DNA of 31,099 nucleotides from assembly GCA_905214855.1 (NCBI GenBank), contig CAJMNU010000008.1, forward strand, positions 1 to 31,099, given 5' to 3'. This document shows positions 6,413-14,639 of this stretch, one piece after another. Source of the DNA: an uncultured bacterium. Its GTDB lineage: Bacteria; Bacillota; Clostridia; Lachnospirales; Lachnospiraceae. Position 1 is the first letter of the stretch, and each line of letters begins with the position of its first letter. The notes below the pieces were generated by a model that had not been told where the DNA came from, ran no database searches, and saw only the letters and a list, made by a program, of their open reading frames with translations. Made by a program: the position numbers and the translations under genes.

Positions 6413-7783
6413 CTACAATCTCCTTCTCTTCATCCAGACTGCCAAACCTGTAAAAACAAGAATAATCGGAATCACAGCAATAAACAAAATTCCCCATGTT
6501 CCACCATTTAAAACAGTGTTATACGTCTCAGCCAGACTTTTTGCCGGAACAGATATATTCTGTACATCATCAAATCCCGCCGTAACCGCATTCATAAAAA
6601 TATCCAGATTAGAAACATTGGAAAATGTCTGTGTCACAATATCAGAAATCAGAGATGAGGCTGTAACCACTGTAAGTCTTCCAGTCACCTCATCTACATT
6701 TTTAGTTGCTACTGCACCAATCAAATAGCTTCCCTCTTCCTGCGTATTCTCATCTTTTACTAAAACCCCCTGATCTGTAGTCGTCAGGAAAGGGGTCACC
6801 GTCACTCCATCTTCCAGTGTCTCTGTCTGTGTCATTCCCATTGCATCTACCAGTAAAGCTGGTGTAGAAGAAGAAATCCCACTCAGAATGCTGCTTCCTG
6901 TCTCAAAGGTTGGAAAAACGTAATAAGGATTGTTCCTGTAGTAAGACTTCATATCTGCAAGATATCCTTCTTGGATGGTAAGACCAAATTCCTCTGTCAA
7001 AGCATTCAGATTTGGTCTTTCTTTCTCAGAAGGTCCAGCAAGAATCATTACCTGTCCTCCGGCATGTAAATACTCAGATAACATCTCACGTTCATCTTCC
7101 GCCAGATCAAGCTGGGGAGCATACATTAAAATCATATCTGCATCTTCCGGCACTCCATTACCTGTCAAAAGATTACAAGTATCTATCTCCATGCTGGATT
7201 TTGCCAAAAGGTCTTTGACTGTATCCGTGAGATCTGCCTCCTGATGTCCTTCCAATGTATAGATCTTTTTATTGGATTCGTTCGTTACCATAGCAATGGC
7301 ACTGCTGATCTGTCCCTCACCATCAAACTCAGATTCCTGATATTGTCCATAATACATTGCCATCTGGTCATATAAAACGATATCGTAAAAATGTATGGTC
7401 TCTTTCTTTCCTGTAGCCTCACAGGAGACAAGGATCGTCTGGTCTTCGGCTTCATAATCTGTCAGCACAGACGGATGCAGGACTGGATCCAGATTTTCTA
7501 CTTTGATATGTGATGAGGCTGCTCCATAGCGTTCTGCTATATTCTGGATTCTTTCATCCAGCATGGTCGGATCTCCCACCACATATAAGGTAACATCCTG
7601 TTGTAGATTGTCTAAAAGCTCTATTGTGGTATCACTTAGTTCATACAGATTTTTTCCACTGACATCAATCTGTTTCATATGTTCTGGCATCAATCCTGCG
7701 ATCATATTGACTGCTACAACAATCGCAATCACAATTGCAATAAAAGCAGCGCTGTATCCGCCTTTTTTCAATTTTTGATTCAT
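6413..7783 (-). CDS. GldG-like membrane protein of an ABC exporter
   Basis: This is a 456-residue protein with an N-terminal membrane segment (SAAFIAIVIAIVVAVNMIAG, about 11-30), a large extracytoplasmic region and a second membrane segment near the C-terminus (GILFIAVIPIILVFTGLAVW) ending in a positive RRRL tail. The outer region starts NLYELSDTTIELLDNLQQDVTLYVV, the pattern of the GldG/ABC-auxiliary family. The GGQVMILAGPS segment inside fits that fold. GldG belongs to the GldAFG transporter of gliding Bacteroidetes, but related genes occur in many non-gliding Firmicutes where the substrate is unknown. The start follows AGGAGGGG. It begins 13 nt after the permease gene and is certainly co-transcribed with it. 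Confidence 0.85.
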   Translation of the reverse strand: MNQKLKKGGYSAAFIAIVIAIVVAVNMIAGLMPEHMKQIDVSGKNLYELSDTTIELLDNLQQDVTLYVVGDPTMLDERIQNIAERYGAASSHIKVENLDPVLHPSVLTDYEAEDQTILVSCEATGKKETIHFYDIVLYDQMAMYYGQYQESEFDGEGQISSAIAMVTNESNKKIYTLEGHQEADLTDTVKDLLAKSSMEIDTCNLLTGNGVPEDADMILMYAPQLDLAEDEREMLSEYLHAGGQVMILAGPSEKERPNLNALTEEFGLTIQEGYLADMKSYYRNNPYYVFPTFETGSSILSGISSSTPALLVDAMGMTQTETLEDGVTVTPFLTTTDQGVLVKDENTQEEGSYLIGAVATKNVDEVTGRLTVVTASSLISDIVTQTFSNVSNLDIFMNAVTAGFDDVQNISVPAKSLAETYNTVLNGGTWGILFIAVIPIILVFTGLAVWMKRRRL

Positions 7784-7796
7784 TCTGTTTCCCCTC

Positions 7797-8663
7797 CTAG
7801 CTCCATCTTCTCTTTTCTATAGACTGTACAGTCAAAAATAAAAACAGGAAAATCGCACTCAGATACAAAATCAATCCGCTGACATCAAACATATGACTCT
7901 GTGCAAACTGATCAAACAATCCAACCACATCAAACTTTTCTAAAATGGTCACTAATGCTCTGTCAAACAGCTCCTCTTTCCAGAAATACAGACCTCCCAA
8001 CACTGCTGTCCCTATAATTCCAACTCCTGCCGAAACTTTATAACTCTCTGTCATTCTATATAACACAAAACATATAAAAAGAAGGATCACGAAAAATCCA
8101 ATCAGAGAACCTTGTGCTGTTGTGGGGAAAAAGGACAATAAACCACCCCAAAGCATCAAACACAACAAAAAAAAGAACGTACCAACCGCAGCTATGATCT
8201 GACTCTCAGTCAAAGAAGAAAGAAACATGCCAATTGCGATAAACAGGCATCCCAGCAAAAAGAATGCAAGGATCGCACTATAATCTGCTGCCAAATATGC
8301 TGTTCCATTTGCTTTAATGATCAAAGGACAGACACAGTATACTAACACAGGAACTAAAAAAACAGCTGCCATTGCCAGATATTTGCCTATTACGATCTCT
8401 ATCACTGTGACAGGAGCTGTCAAAAGAAGCTGATCTGTCTTTGTTCTTCTCTCATCGGCAAAACAACGCATCGTCAGCACAGGAATCCCTATTGCCATGA
8501 TCAAAAGCATACCGGACAGTGCATAGGAAAAATATGGGTATCCTGCATTTAGATTGTATGCAAGAAAATAGATCCCCATAAACAGGATCATAAAAGCAAT
8601 AAAAATATATCCTGTCATACTCTCAAAATAGGATTTTAATTCACGTTTAAATATTGCTGTCAT
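7797..8663 (-). CDS. ABC-2 type permease (GldF-like)
   Basis: This is a 288-residue membrane protein beginning MTAIFKRELKSYFESMTGYIF, the standard opening of GldF/ABC-2 permeases. It has about six hydrophobic helices, including IFIAFMILFMGIYFLAY and AILAFFLLGCLFIAIGMFL. The motif RCFADERRTKTDQLLLTAPV after the second helix is characteristic of this permease group. It forms the membrane pore with the ATPase encoded immediately upstream. I place the start at 8663, where GGAGG is 6 nt away. The in-frame ATG at 8678 lies upstream of that site. The gene overlaps the end of the ATPase gene by 17 bp, indicating translational coupling. Confidence 0.9.
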   Translation of the reverse strand: MTAIFKRELKSYFESMTGYIFIAFMILFMGIYFLAYNLNAGYPYFSYALSGMLLIMAIGIPVLTMRCFADERRTKTDQLLLTAPVTVIEIVIGKYLAMAAVFLVPVLVYCVCPLIIKANGTAYLAADYSAILAFFLLGCLFIAIGMFLSSLTESQIIAAVGTFFFLLCLMLWGGLLSFFPTTAQGSLIGFFVILLFICFVLYRMTESYKVSAGVGIIGTAVLGGLYFWKEELFDRALVTILEKFDVVGLFDQFAQSHMFDVSGLILYLSAIFLFLFLTVQSIEKRRWS

Positions 8664-9786
8664 TGTCTTCCTCCCCATTCTTTGTATTGCTTTGCTCTGC
8701 CTGATGTATCTCTTCTTCCTGATTGTTTTCTTCTTTCTCTTGCCAACCTTTCTCTTTCATTTCTGTTATTTCTGTCTCTTTCAGCTCTGCCTTTTCTTCC
8801 TGATCTATCTCTGATACCACCGGATCTTTGGCTTCGCTCTCAGTAAGCTCAAGGAATACTTCTTCCAGTGACTTCTTCTGCTCTGTCATGGAGACGATCG
8901 GACATCTTGCCTCAGCAAAACCATAGAATACGCACTCTCTGATATCTTTTCCATACTCCTCCTCTTTCATGATCTCCAAAGAAAGCTTCCATTCGCCTTC
9001 CACTGTTCCCTCTGTCATCTGGACACAATTCAAATATTTCGCACATTCCAAAGCCTCTAATGTCTGACGTATTCTTTCTTCTTCCCCTTTTACTGTCAGT
9101 TCCAGCCCATGTCCTCCGGTAAGCTGCCTTTCCAGATTATCAGGTGTATCACTTGCAACTAATTTTCCATGTGCAAGAATTAACACTCTATCACAAACTG
9201 CACGCACTTCTGAAAGAATATGGGAACTCAGGATAACTGTATGCTGTTTTCCCAGTTCTTTGATCAGATCACGGATCTCTATGATCTGCTTAGGATCAAG
9301 TCCGACTGTCGGTTCATCCAGAATGATAACCGGAGGCGTTCCAAGGATCGCCTGTGCCAGACCTACCCTCTGTTTATATCCTTTTGAGAGATTTCGGATC
9401 AGGCGGTTTTGCACATCTCCCAGCTTTGTAACCTCTATCGCCCGTTCTATCTCATCTTTTCTCTTCTTTTTCTGGATTTTTTTGAGCTGAGCCGCAAAAT
9501 CCAGATACTCTATAACTGTCATTTCTGTATATAGAGGGGGAATCTCTGGCAAATACCCAATATTTTTCTTCGCCTCCTCAGGCTCATCTAAAATATTGTG
9601 TCCATTAATAATAATTTCACCGCTTGTCGCTCCCAGATAGCCTGTCATCATATTCATCGTAGTAGATTTTCCAGCTCCATTTGGTCCTAAAAATCCATAA
9701 ATATAGCCATCTTCCACAGTAAAATCCAAATGATCTACCGCAACATGACCTCCATAGTCCTTTACAAGATTTTTGACTTCGATCAA
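8647..9786 (-). CDS. ABC exporter ATP-binding protein (GldA/NatA-like)
   Basis: This is a 379-residue ATPase that powers the exporter formed with the downstream permease. Motifs are Walker A GPNGAGKST (34-42), signature LSKGYKQR (133-140), Walker B VIILDEPT (153-160), the D-loop GLDP and the switch histidine in SSHI (189). A regulatory C-terminal region includes the EEVFLELTE type ending. Beyond that is an unusual highly charged tail of about 55 residues, rich in Glu, Lys, Gln and Asn, that the core family lacks. The start is TTG at 9786, with GGAGG 8 nt upstream. It is first of the four-gene cluster ATPase, permease, GldG-like, DUF4340. A perfect inverted repeat lies about 34 nt upstream. 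Confidence 0.92.
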   Translation of the reverse strand: MIEVKNLVKDYGGHVAVDHLDFTVEDGYIYGFLGPNGAGKSTTMNMMTGYLGATSGEIIINGHNILDEPEEAKKNIGYLPEIPPLYTEMTVIEYLDFAAQLKKIQKKKRKDEIERAIEVTKLGDVQNRLIRNLSKGYKQRVGLAQAILGTPPVIILDEPTVGLDPKQIIEIRDLIKELGKQHTVILSSHILSEVRAVCDRVLILAHGKLVASDTPDNLERQLTGGHGLELTVKGEEERIRQTLEALECAKYLNCVQMTEGTVEGEWKLSLEIMKEEEYGKDIRECVFYGFAEARCPIVSMTEQKKSLEEVFLELTESEAKDPVVSEIDQEEKAELKETEITEMKEKGWQEKEENNQEEEIHQAEQSNTKNGEEDNDSNI

Positions 9787-9819
9787 TTCTGTTACCTCCC
9801 ATGTATGCCTTCTATAATA

Positions 9820-9840
9820 GATATCTTCTCACAAGATATC
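9820..9840. promoter_or_regulatory. Perfect inverted repeat upstream of the exporter cluster
   Basis: GATATCTT, a 5-nt spacer and AAGATATC form a perfect 8-bp inverted repeat starting 34 nt before the ATPase start codon. It could be a repressor operator or a leader hairpin. No regulator gene lies beside it, and no convincing sigma-A promoter was found around it. Confidence 0.45.
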
Positions 9841-9921
9841 GCTTTTAAAATACTACGTCCAATTTGTGAAAAAAATGTGGTAAGTTTTTGATAAAAATGT
9901 GAGCAATTTATGTCCTGACGA

Positions 9922-9966
9922 AAAAAACACCCCAATATATGTCCGTATCAGAACATATATCAGGGT
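9922..9966 (-). terminator. Terminator downstream of lgt
   Basis: On the minus strand ACCC-TG-ATATATGT pairs with ACATATAT-TG-GGGT (4 plus 8 bp around a mismatch, 10-nt loop), followed by GTTTTTTC. This is a good intrinsic terminator separating lgt from the exporter cluster. Confidence 0.8.
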
Positions 9967-10038
9967 ATAGAAACACGCATATATAACAACTTGCTAACTC
10001 TTATAGATACTTCTTATAATGGAATGGATATCCTGTTT

Positions 10039-10803
10039 TCAATCCAAAACTTCCTGTTTCTTTTTTAAACTTCCAAATAAACACACAATACCTGCTGCCA
10101 GAATAAATAACGAAATAAACTGGGATGTAGATAAAACTCCCACACTTCCACGGATCAGATCTCCTCTGAAAAACTCCAGTATAAATCGTCCTATACTGTA
10201 AAAAATCAGATACAGAGAAGCTACTACTCCATCTTTCTTCACTTTCCTTGCAATCCAGATCAAGACAAAGAAATGTGCAAAATCCAAAACACTGGAAATG
10301 ATCTGTGTCGGCAAAAGCGGAACATTGTTTGGAGCAAAATCAGAATCTTTAAATACAATGCAGAATGCACCATCTGTCTGTAAGCCATAACAGCAACCGG
10401 CAAGCAGACAGCCAATGCGCCCAAATCCCTGTGCCAGAGCTACAGATGGCAGCACCAGATCTGCGTATTTCACAAAACTGATCTTCTTTCTCTTTGCATA
10501 CAGATATCCACCAAGGATACCCCCTATTATTCCTCCGTACACTACAAATCCATCTGTAAATTTCCATAAAATAGACGGATCTGCCATAATCTCTTTCCAT
10601 GATGTGATATAAAACAGCAGTTTTGCTCCCAAAAGTCCGAACAAGACAGCCCATATCGCCAGCCCATCTAAGACATCCTCGTCCAATCCTTTTCTTTTGG
10701 CACGATACACCGCACTTCCATAGGCAGCGATAATTCCAATGCCGATCATCAGACCATATCCATGGATTGTAAAATTACCAATTGTAAACAGATCATTCTT
10801 CAC
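10039..10803 (-). CDS. lgt: Prolipoprotein diacylglyceryl transferase
   Basis: Lgt attaches diacylglycerol to the lipobox cysteine of prelipoproteins in the cytoplasmic membrane, the first step of lipoprotein maturation. The 254-residue protein has about seven membrane helices. It carries IHGYGLMIG (H14) near the N-terminus, VVYGGIIGGILGGY (88-100), the Lgt signature GRIGCLLAGCCYG (128-140, with a cysteine-rich form common in Clostridia) and SIGRFILEFFRGD with the conserved arginines. The start is GTG at 10803, preceded by AAAGGAGC. It stands alone with a terminator at 9922-9966. The sugar-binding lipoprotein encoded further along would be one of its clients. Confidence 0.96.
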   Translation of the reverse strand: MKNDLFTIGNFTIHGYGLMIGIGIIAAYGSAVYRAKRKGLDEDVLDGLAIWAVLFGLLGAKLLFYITSWKEIMADPSILWKFTDGFVVYGGIIGGILGGYLYAKRKKISFVKYADLVLPSVALAQGFGRIGCLLAGCCYGLQTDGAFCIVFKDSDFAPNNVPLLPTQIISSVLDFAHFFVLIWIARKVKKDGVVASLYLIFYSIGRFILEFFRGDLIRGSVGVLSTSQFISLFILAAGIVCLFGSLKKKQEVLD

Positions 10804-11109
10804 AGTAATCTGCTCCTTTCCTGTTTTCCCATATTATCCCAACATTATGTACAACACATACTGTTAAAATTTCAGGTCAACATCTTCTCATTGCATTATA
10901 CTATTACATGCCACGGCATTGATGTCAAGTCTTTCTTTCATGATATCAGACTGATCCCATAACCAGCTATGAAAACCCTAACTGATAACAGAAAAAGCTG
11001 TGCATACATGATTATGCAACAGCTTTTCCACAACTACATTGATAGGATATATCTGTATTAATGATTTATATTACGTATTTATATTACTGATTTCTATTAT
11101 CTATTGCTA
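10804..11109. other. Intergenic stretch between the CE12 gene and lgt
   Basis: These 306 bases hold the terminator of the RG-I transport operon (10992-11027) and the upstream region of lgt. TATAAT-like boxes are present on the minus strand, but none has a good -35 at proper spacing, so the lgt promoter is not assigned. An ATGCC-GT-GGCAT inverted repeat sits near 10910-10921. I see no gene. Confidence 0.5.
10992..11027 (-). terminator. Terminator at the end of RG-I operon A
   Basis: AAAAGCTG(T)TGCATA pairs with TATGCACAGCTTTT around a 6-nt loop with a single bulged base, followed by T residues on the minus strand. It closes the permease-permease-binding protein-lyase-esterase operon and could also work in the other direction. 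Confidence 0.75.
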
Positions 11110-11832
11110 TTACTGATTTGATAATCTGCCTTCACTCTTAATGAGTTCTGCCAGAAGTCCTGCGTACTTTTGTGCTCCCTCTAAAACGAGATGGACATTG
11201 TCCTCTTTATACCAAAGTTTTGTCACAGCCTCCCCGACAGCTTTACACGCTTCCTGTGTTTTTGCTCCAAGGTTCAGATAACAAAGATTTTCACGCTCTG
11301 CAAGTTTTTCCATCTCTCTTGCATACAGGGGCAGCAGTCTTGCAATCTCTCCCACATCTCCAACTGTATTTTCCTGACATGGGCGCAGTGCAATAGAAGA
11401 GATCAACACTGGCGTAGCATTTACTTTTCTTGCTGCATCTACATAGTATATCAGAGATTCTGCAAAATTTTCCACAGATACAAACCTCTCTGGTTTAGAG
11501 GCAGATGCATCATTATGTCCAAACTGGATCAAAAGATAATCTCCCTCTTGTATCTGTGCCTCTATGTCACTTAAACGCCCCTCTTCACGGAATGTCCTTG
11601 AAGAACGCCCTGCCATCGCACAGTTATCTACGATCAGATTCTCAGACTCATAGCGTTTTTCCTGCTCAAACGGACAATTTTCCCTGTGGGACTCTTCTAT
11701 CACTCCCTGACCTTCGCACAGGAAGGGGAGCAGACACTCCCCCCATCCAGTCTGTGGTCTGGCGCTCTCACTGTAGGACTGCGCTGTAGAATCTCCTGCA
11801 ATATAAATCACTGGTTTCTTCTTGGTTTTCAT
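11110..11832 (-). CDS. SGNH/GDSL hydrolase, rhamnogalacturonan acetylesterase type (CE12-like)
   Basis: This 240-residue esterase probably removes acetyl groups from galacturonic acid in the RG-I backbone. The SGNH blocks are visible: GDSTAQS with nucleophile S15 (13-19), an oxyanion glycine in CAMAGRSSRTF (75-76), GHND (105-108), and D211/H214 in YKEDNVHL as the Asp-His pair. These match RhgT/YesT/YesY-type enzymes. It lacks a signal peptide, whereas several family members are secreted, so it should act on imported oligosaccharides. It starts 18 nt after the lyase-family gene with an AAAGGG site and is the last gene before the terminator at 10992-11027. The context strengthens the substrate assignment. 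The biochemical specificity remains inference. Confidence 0.88.
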   Translation of the reverse strand: MKTKKKPVIYIAGDSTAQSYSESARPQTGWGECLLPFLCEGQGVIEESHRENCPFEQEKRYESENLIVDNCAMAGRSSRTFREEGRLSDIEAQIQEGDYLLIQFGHNDASASKPERFVSVENFAESLIYYVDAARKVNATPVLISSIALRPCQENTVGDVGEIARLLPLYAREMEKLAERENLCYLNLGAKTQEACKAVGEAVTKLWYKEDNVHLVLEGAQKYAGLLAELIKSEGRLSNQ

Positions 11833-11850
11833 TATTTTTCCCTTTTCTTT

Positions 11851-14520
11851 TCACGCCTTACGAAAAAATTCCTTTGGCATTTCCTCTACCAGTTTATCCA
11901 CTTCTTCCAGTGTCTTAGGAAGAGAATTGCGGATAAATTCCAAAACTACGATCACATTCAGGCACCACTGTGCTGTAAAGTTTGTAGAAATCCATGGGAT
12001 CTCTACCAGATTTTCCTGATTTCCTGCATCCTTTACGATCGTTGTCTGGAGTCCTTCGTGATTTCCCTCGCTGGTCAGAGAATGAAGGAGATGTCTCCAT
12101 GTACGCTCTGCTAAAACGTCATCTTTCAGATAGGCTGCACCATATGCACCCATAGCTGCTGCCATAAATGGAAGGCTGAACTCTCTCTCTCCGATCAGTC
12201 CATTAGACTCTTCCAATTGCTGTTCCCTTGGCAGATAATAGAAACGTCCGTATTCTGCCATCATCTTCTTCCACTCTTCATCGTCCAGAAGATCTGCCAT
12301 CTCCATCCATACTTCCGGCGCTCCCATACAGATCTGAAGATGTGTACCGCCTGCTGCACGCTCTCCAATATAACGAAGATGTACTGTTTTCGGGTCAAAC
12401 TCAAAATCAGGACCGGACACCAGCTTTAACGGTGCATTTTTGATATCTGTCATACCAACCAACAGTTTCTCTTTGTACTTCTCATCATTGAAACGCTCCC
12501 ACTGTGTCATCCAGTTTGCACACAGGGAAGACCAGTCCGGACCACTTCTTGCATGACTTGGGTACACCATTTCTTCCTTTGTATAGAAGTCTCCCAATGG
12601 ATCTTTATTCAGGAAAGTCATCTCATTGTCTTTTAACTCATCAAAGATATCTTCCAGTCTCTTATCGCCTGTCATATAATAGTAGAAACGATGATGTGCT
12701 GCCATAGCGATACGTGCCTCTTTACATGGGCATCCCCAGTGTCTTACATTATGACGTGAGCCAAGACCTTTGTATTTTCCCATATGGTATACATCTACCT
12801 CAGAAGCATGTCTGGATAACTTCTCTGCCAGAATAAAGACATCTTCTCTTCCAGTTCTCATAAACATGTACCAGAGCCACAAAGTCGGCACTAATTCTGT
12901 GTTATCCCATGCATAACCACCCATATCATAACGCCACTGATGACGTTCCTTGTCATAGGTATGCATAAAATCACCATAGTTAAACATACCATACCATTTT
13001 CTCTGCTCTACTTCATTTTTGTAGAACTCAATAGCACGATCCAGCTGTTCTTCCAGCCATCTTTCTGTCTCATTATCTTTAGAAGGAAGAGACCAATAAC
13101 CAAATGCTCTATGATCATGGTAGAATTCTGGTGTTCCAACATACTGAACTGGATATTTTACACTCTGTGCCAAGAATGTGATCTCCTCATCGGATGGAAT
13201 CACATCCTCTGAGAATGAAACAGAACACTCACTGGTACATGCGATTCCGTACGGTGTTGCCCCTTTATAATCATAGCCCTCATAGTATACCTGATTGTAA
13301 CCACGGTTTGCATAGTGGCGGAAATCCATTGCCTCTGCGGATGGAGACCAGAACCATACATCTGCCTCTGCCATATCTTCTGTCAGATCTTTAAAGGTAT
13401 ATCCTGACGGATATTTCTCCCAGAAATCACGGATGGAGAACATTACAGAACCATTTTCAGAACCAAATGCCGCACCACCATCTGTTCTGTTTCCCTGTAA
13501 AGAATCCAGATAACAGCAATTTGCATCTTTGATCTTCTTTTTGATCGCAAAATGGTCTGCGCTGTCCTGACAGATATCATACTCGCTCCAGAACGGCATA
13601 TCCTCCAGCACTTTATTGACAGTTGCTTCATTCTCCCCTGTCAGTTCCAATTTTTCTCCACGGATCTGCGCTGCATAGACTTCCTGCGCTACTCTCGGTC
13701 TCCAAGAAAGCAGCTGTGCCAGACTTTCATGGAACACTCCATGATCACCCATACATTTCACATGGCGGTTATATACTTTTCCTGCCATTGGAACATGGAA
13801 ACGGATTCCCAAGCCTTTTAAGAAGTCCTGATCCTCATCTGCTGCATACAAAAAGGTATGTGTAAAGTCCACACGATTGCTTCCAAGTCCTACTTTCATG
13901 CGGATCACAAATGGGATCTTACGGATTCCATCCTCTGCCTTTGTCGGTTTTGCATCCAAAGCAGTATCATCTTCTATTATATGGCATCCTGTATACTTTA
14001 CAATGATCTGCAGATCTCCTGCTTCCTCAATGCACACCTCATCAATAACAGGCTCATATTCTTTCTGGATCTTTCCTGTATATCCATTCCATTCTACAGG
14101 ATGTTCCATAAGAACTACCGGTTTCGCATCAGCAAGTACTCTTTTTCCATTGCGTGTCACAGAAGAAAGCAGCTGTTTTCCATCTTTTGGAACTACAAAT
14201 TCCATGTTGCCAGAACAGATCTGAATCTCTTTGTCGTCCTCTTTCACCTGAAGAGCTTCTTTCTTTTCATCTGCTACAGATCCTTTAGAATCCAAAACTT
14301 CAATCTCATCTCCCAAAAGGACTGCATTTGCTGTATGTGCCGTCCATTTGACAGAACCATCTGGCCAGTAAGCAGTTGTTCTGGTCTGCATTGGAACTTC
14401 TGTCTTGTCCTCATTCAAAAGAACATAAGATGTCGCCTCTGTACATCTTCCCTTCTCCCACAGGCATCCCCATGTGGTGTATCCTGTTTTGCTCCTGTTT
14501 CCAAGTGTGTGCAGTTTCAT
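11851..14520 (-). CDS. YetA/PcRGLX-like exo-rhamnogalacturonan lyase family protein (PL26-like)
   Basis: This large protein of about 889 residues begins MKLHTLGNRSKTGYTTWG. An N-terminal beta-rich part (about 1-300) includes TRTTAYWPDGSVKWTAHTAN. A central/helical part includes HQWRYDMGGYAWDNTELVPTLW, GLGSRHNVRHWGCPCKEARI and HARSGPDWSSLCANW, consistent with an (alpha/alpha)-type barrel. This matches the YetA family of Bacillus and fungal PcRGLX (PL26), which cleaves RG-I chains from the end by beta-elimination. Histidine- and arginine-rich central motifs are candidates for the active site, but I cannot assign residues. There is no signal peptide. The ATG at 14520 follows GGAGGA; an in-frame ATG at 14553 lies upstream of that site. 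It sits between the binding-protein gene and the CE12 gene, as yetA sits beside lplABCD in B. subtilis. Confidence 0.85.
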   Translation of the reverse strand: MKLHTLGNRSKTGYTTWGCLWEKGRCTEATSYVLLNEDKTEVPMQTRTTAYWPDGSVKWTAHTANAVLLGDEIEVLDSKGSVADEKKEALQVKEDDKEIQICSGNMEFVVPKDGKQLLSSVTRNGKRVLADAKPVVLMEHPVEWNGYTGKIQKEYEPVIDEVCIEEAGDLQIIVKYTGCHIIEDDTALDAKPTKAEDGIRKIPFVIRMKVGLGSNRVDFTHTFLYAADEDQDFLKGLGIRFHVPMAGKVYNRHVKCMGDHGVFHESLAQLLSWRPRVAQEVYAAQIRGEKLELTGENEATVNKVLEDMPFWSEYDICQDSADHFAIKKKIKDANCCYLDSLQGNRTDGGAAFGSENGSVMFSIRDFWEKYPSGYTFKDLTEDMAEADVWFWSPSAEAMDFRHYANRGYNQVYYEGYDYKGATPYGIACTSECSVSFSEDVIPSDEEITFLAQSVKYPVQYVGTPEFYHDHRAFGYWSLPSKDNETERWLEEQLDRAIEFYKNEVEQRKWYGMFNYGDFMHTYDKERHQWRYDMGGYAWDNTELVPTLWLWYMFMRTGREDVFILAEKLSRHASEVDVYHMGKYKGLGSRHNVRHWGCPCKEARIAMAAHHRFYYYMTGDKRLEDIFDELKDNEMTFLNKDPLGDFYTKEEMVYPSHARSGPDWSSLCANWMTQWERFNDEKYKEKLLVGMTDIKNAPLKLVSGPDFEFDPKTVHLRYIGERAAGGTHLQICMGAPEVWMEMADLLDDEEWKKMMAEYGRFYYLPREQQLEESNGLIGEREFSLPFMAAAMGAYGAAYLKDDVLAERTWRHLLHSLTSEGNHEGLQTTIVKDAGNQENLVEIPWISTNFTAQWCLNVIVVLEFIRNSLPKTLEEVDKLVEEMPKEFFRKA

Positions 14521-14575
14521 TTTTCTCCTCCAACTTGTCATAGATAAACTCAAATAATAAACTTAAATAAACAAA

Positions 14576-14610
14576 TAGGGCTTCAAGCGCGAAACACGCT
14601 TGAAGCCCTA
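14576..14610 (-). terminator. Strong intercistronic hairpin after the binding-protein gene
   Basis: A perfect 14-bp stem, TAGGGCTTCAAGCG with CGCTTGAAGCCCTA and a 7-nt loop, begins 30 nt after the stop codon of the binding-protein gene. The following minus-strand sequence, TTTGTTTATTT, is only a weak T-tract. It therefore looks like a partial terminator or an RNA 3'-end stabiliser within the operon, raising binding-protein mRNA over the downstream enzymes. Confidence 0.75.
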
Positions 14611-14639
14611 ATGCGCTCACAAAACGATCTTATTTTAGA

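Noticed and set aside
3466..7833. Shared 12-bp palindrome GACTGTACAGTC at 3466-3477 and 7822-7833 as a common operator
   Set aside because: The second copy lies inside permease codons and the first is part of a terminator stem. Two copies without promoter context look like chance.
14576..14610. Full operon-ending terminator between the binding-protein and YetA-like genes
   Set aside because: The stem is strong but the T-tract is broken, no promoter is visible in the 119-nt gap, and the downstream genes fit the same pathway. Partial termination or stabilisation fits better.
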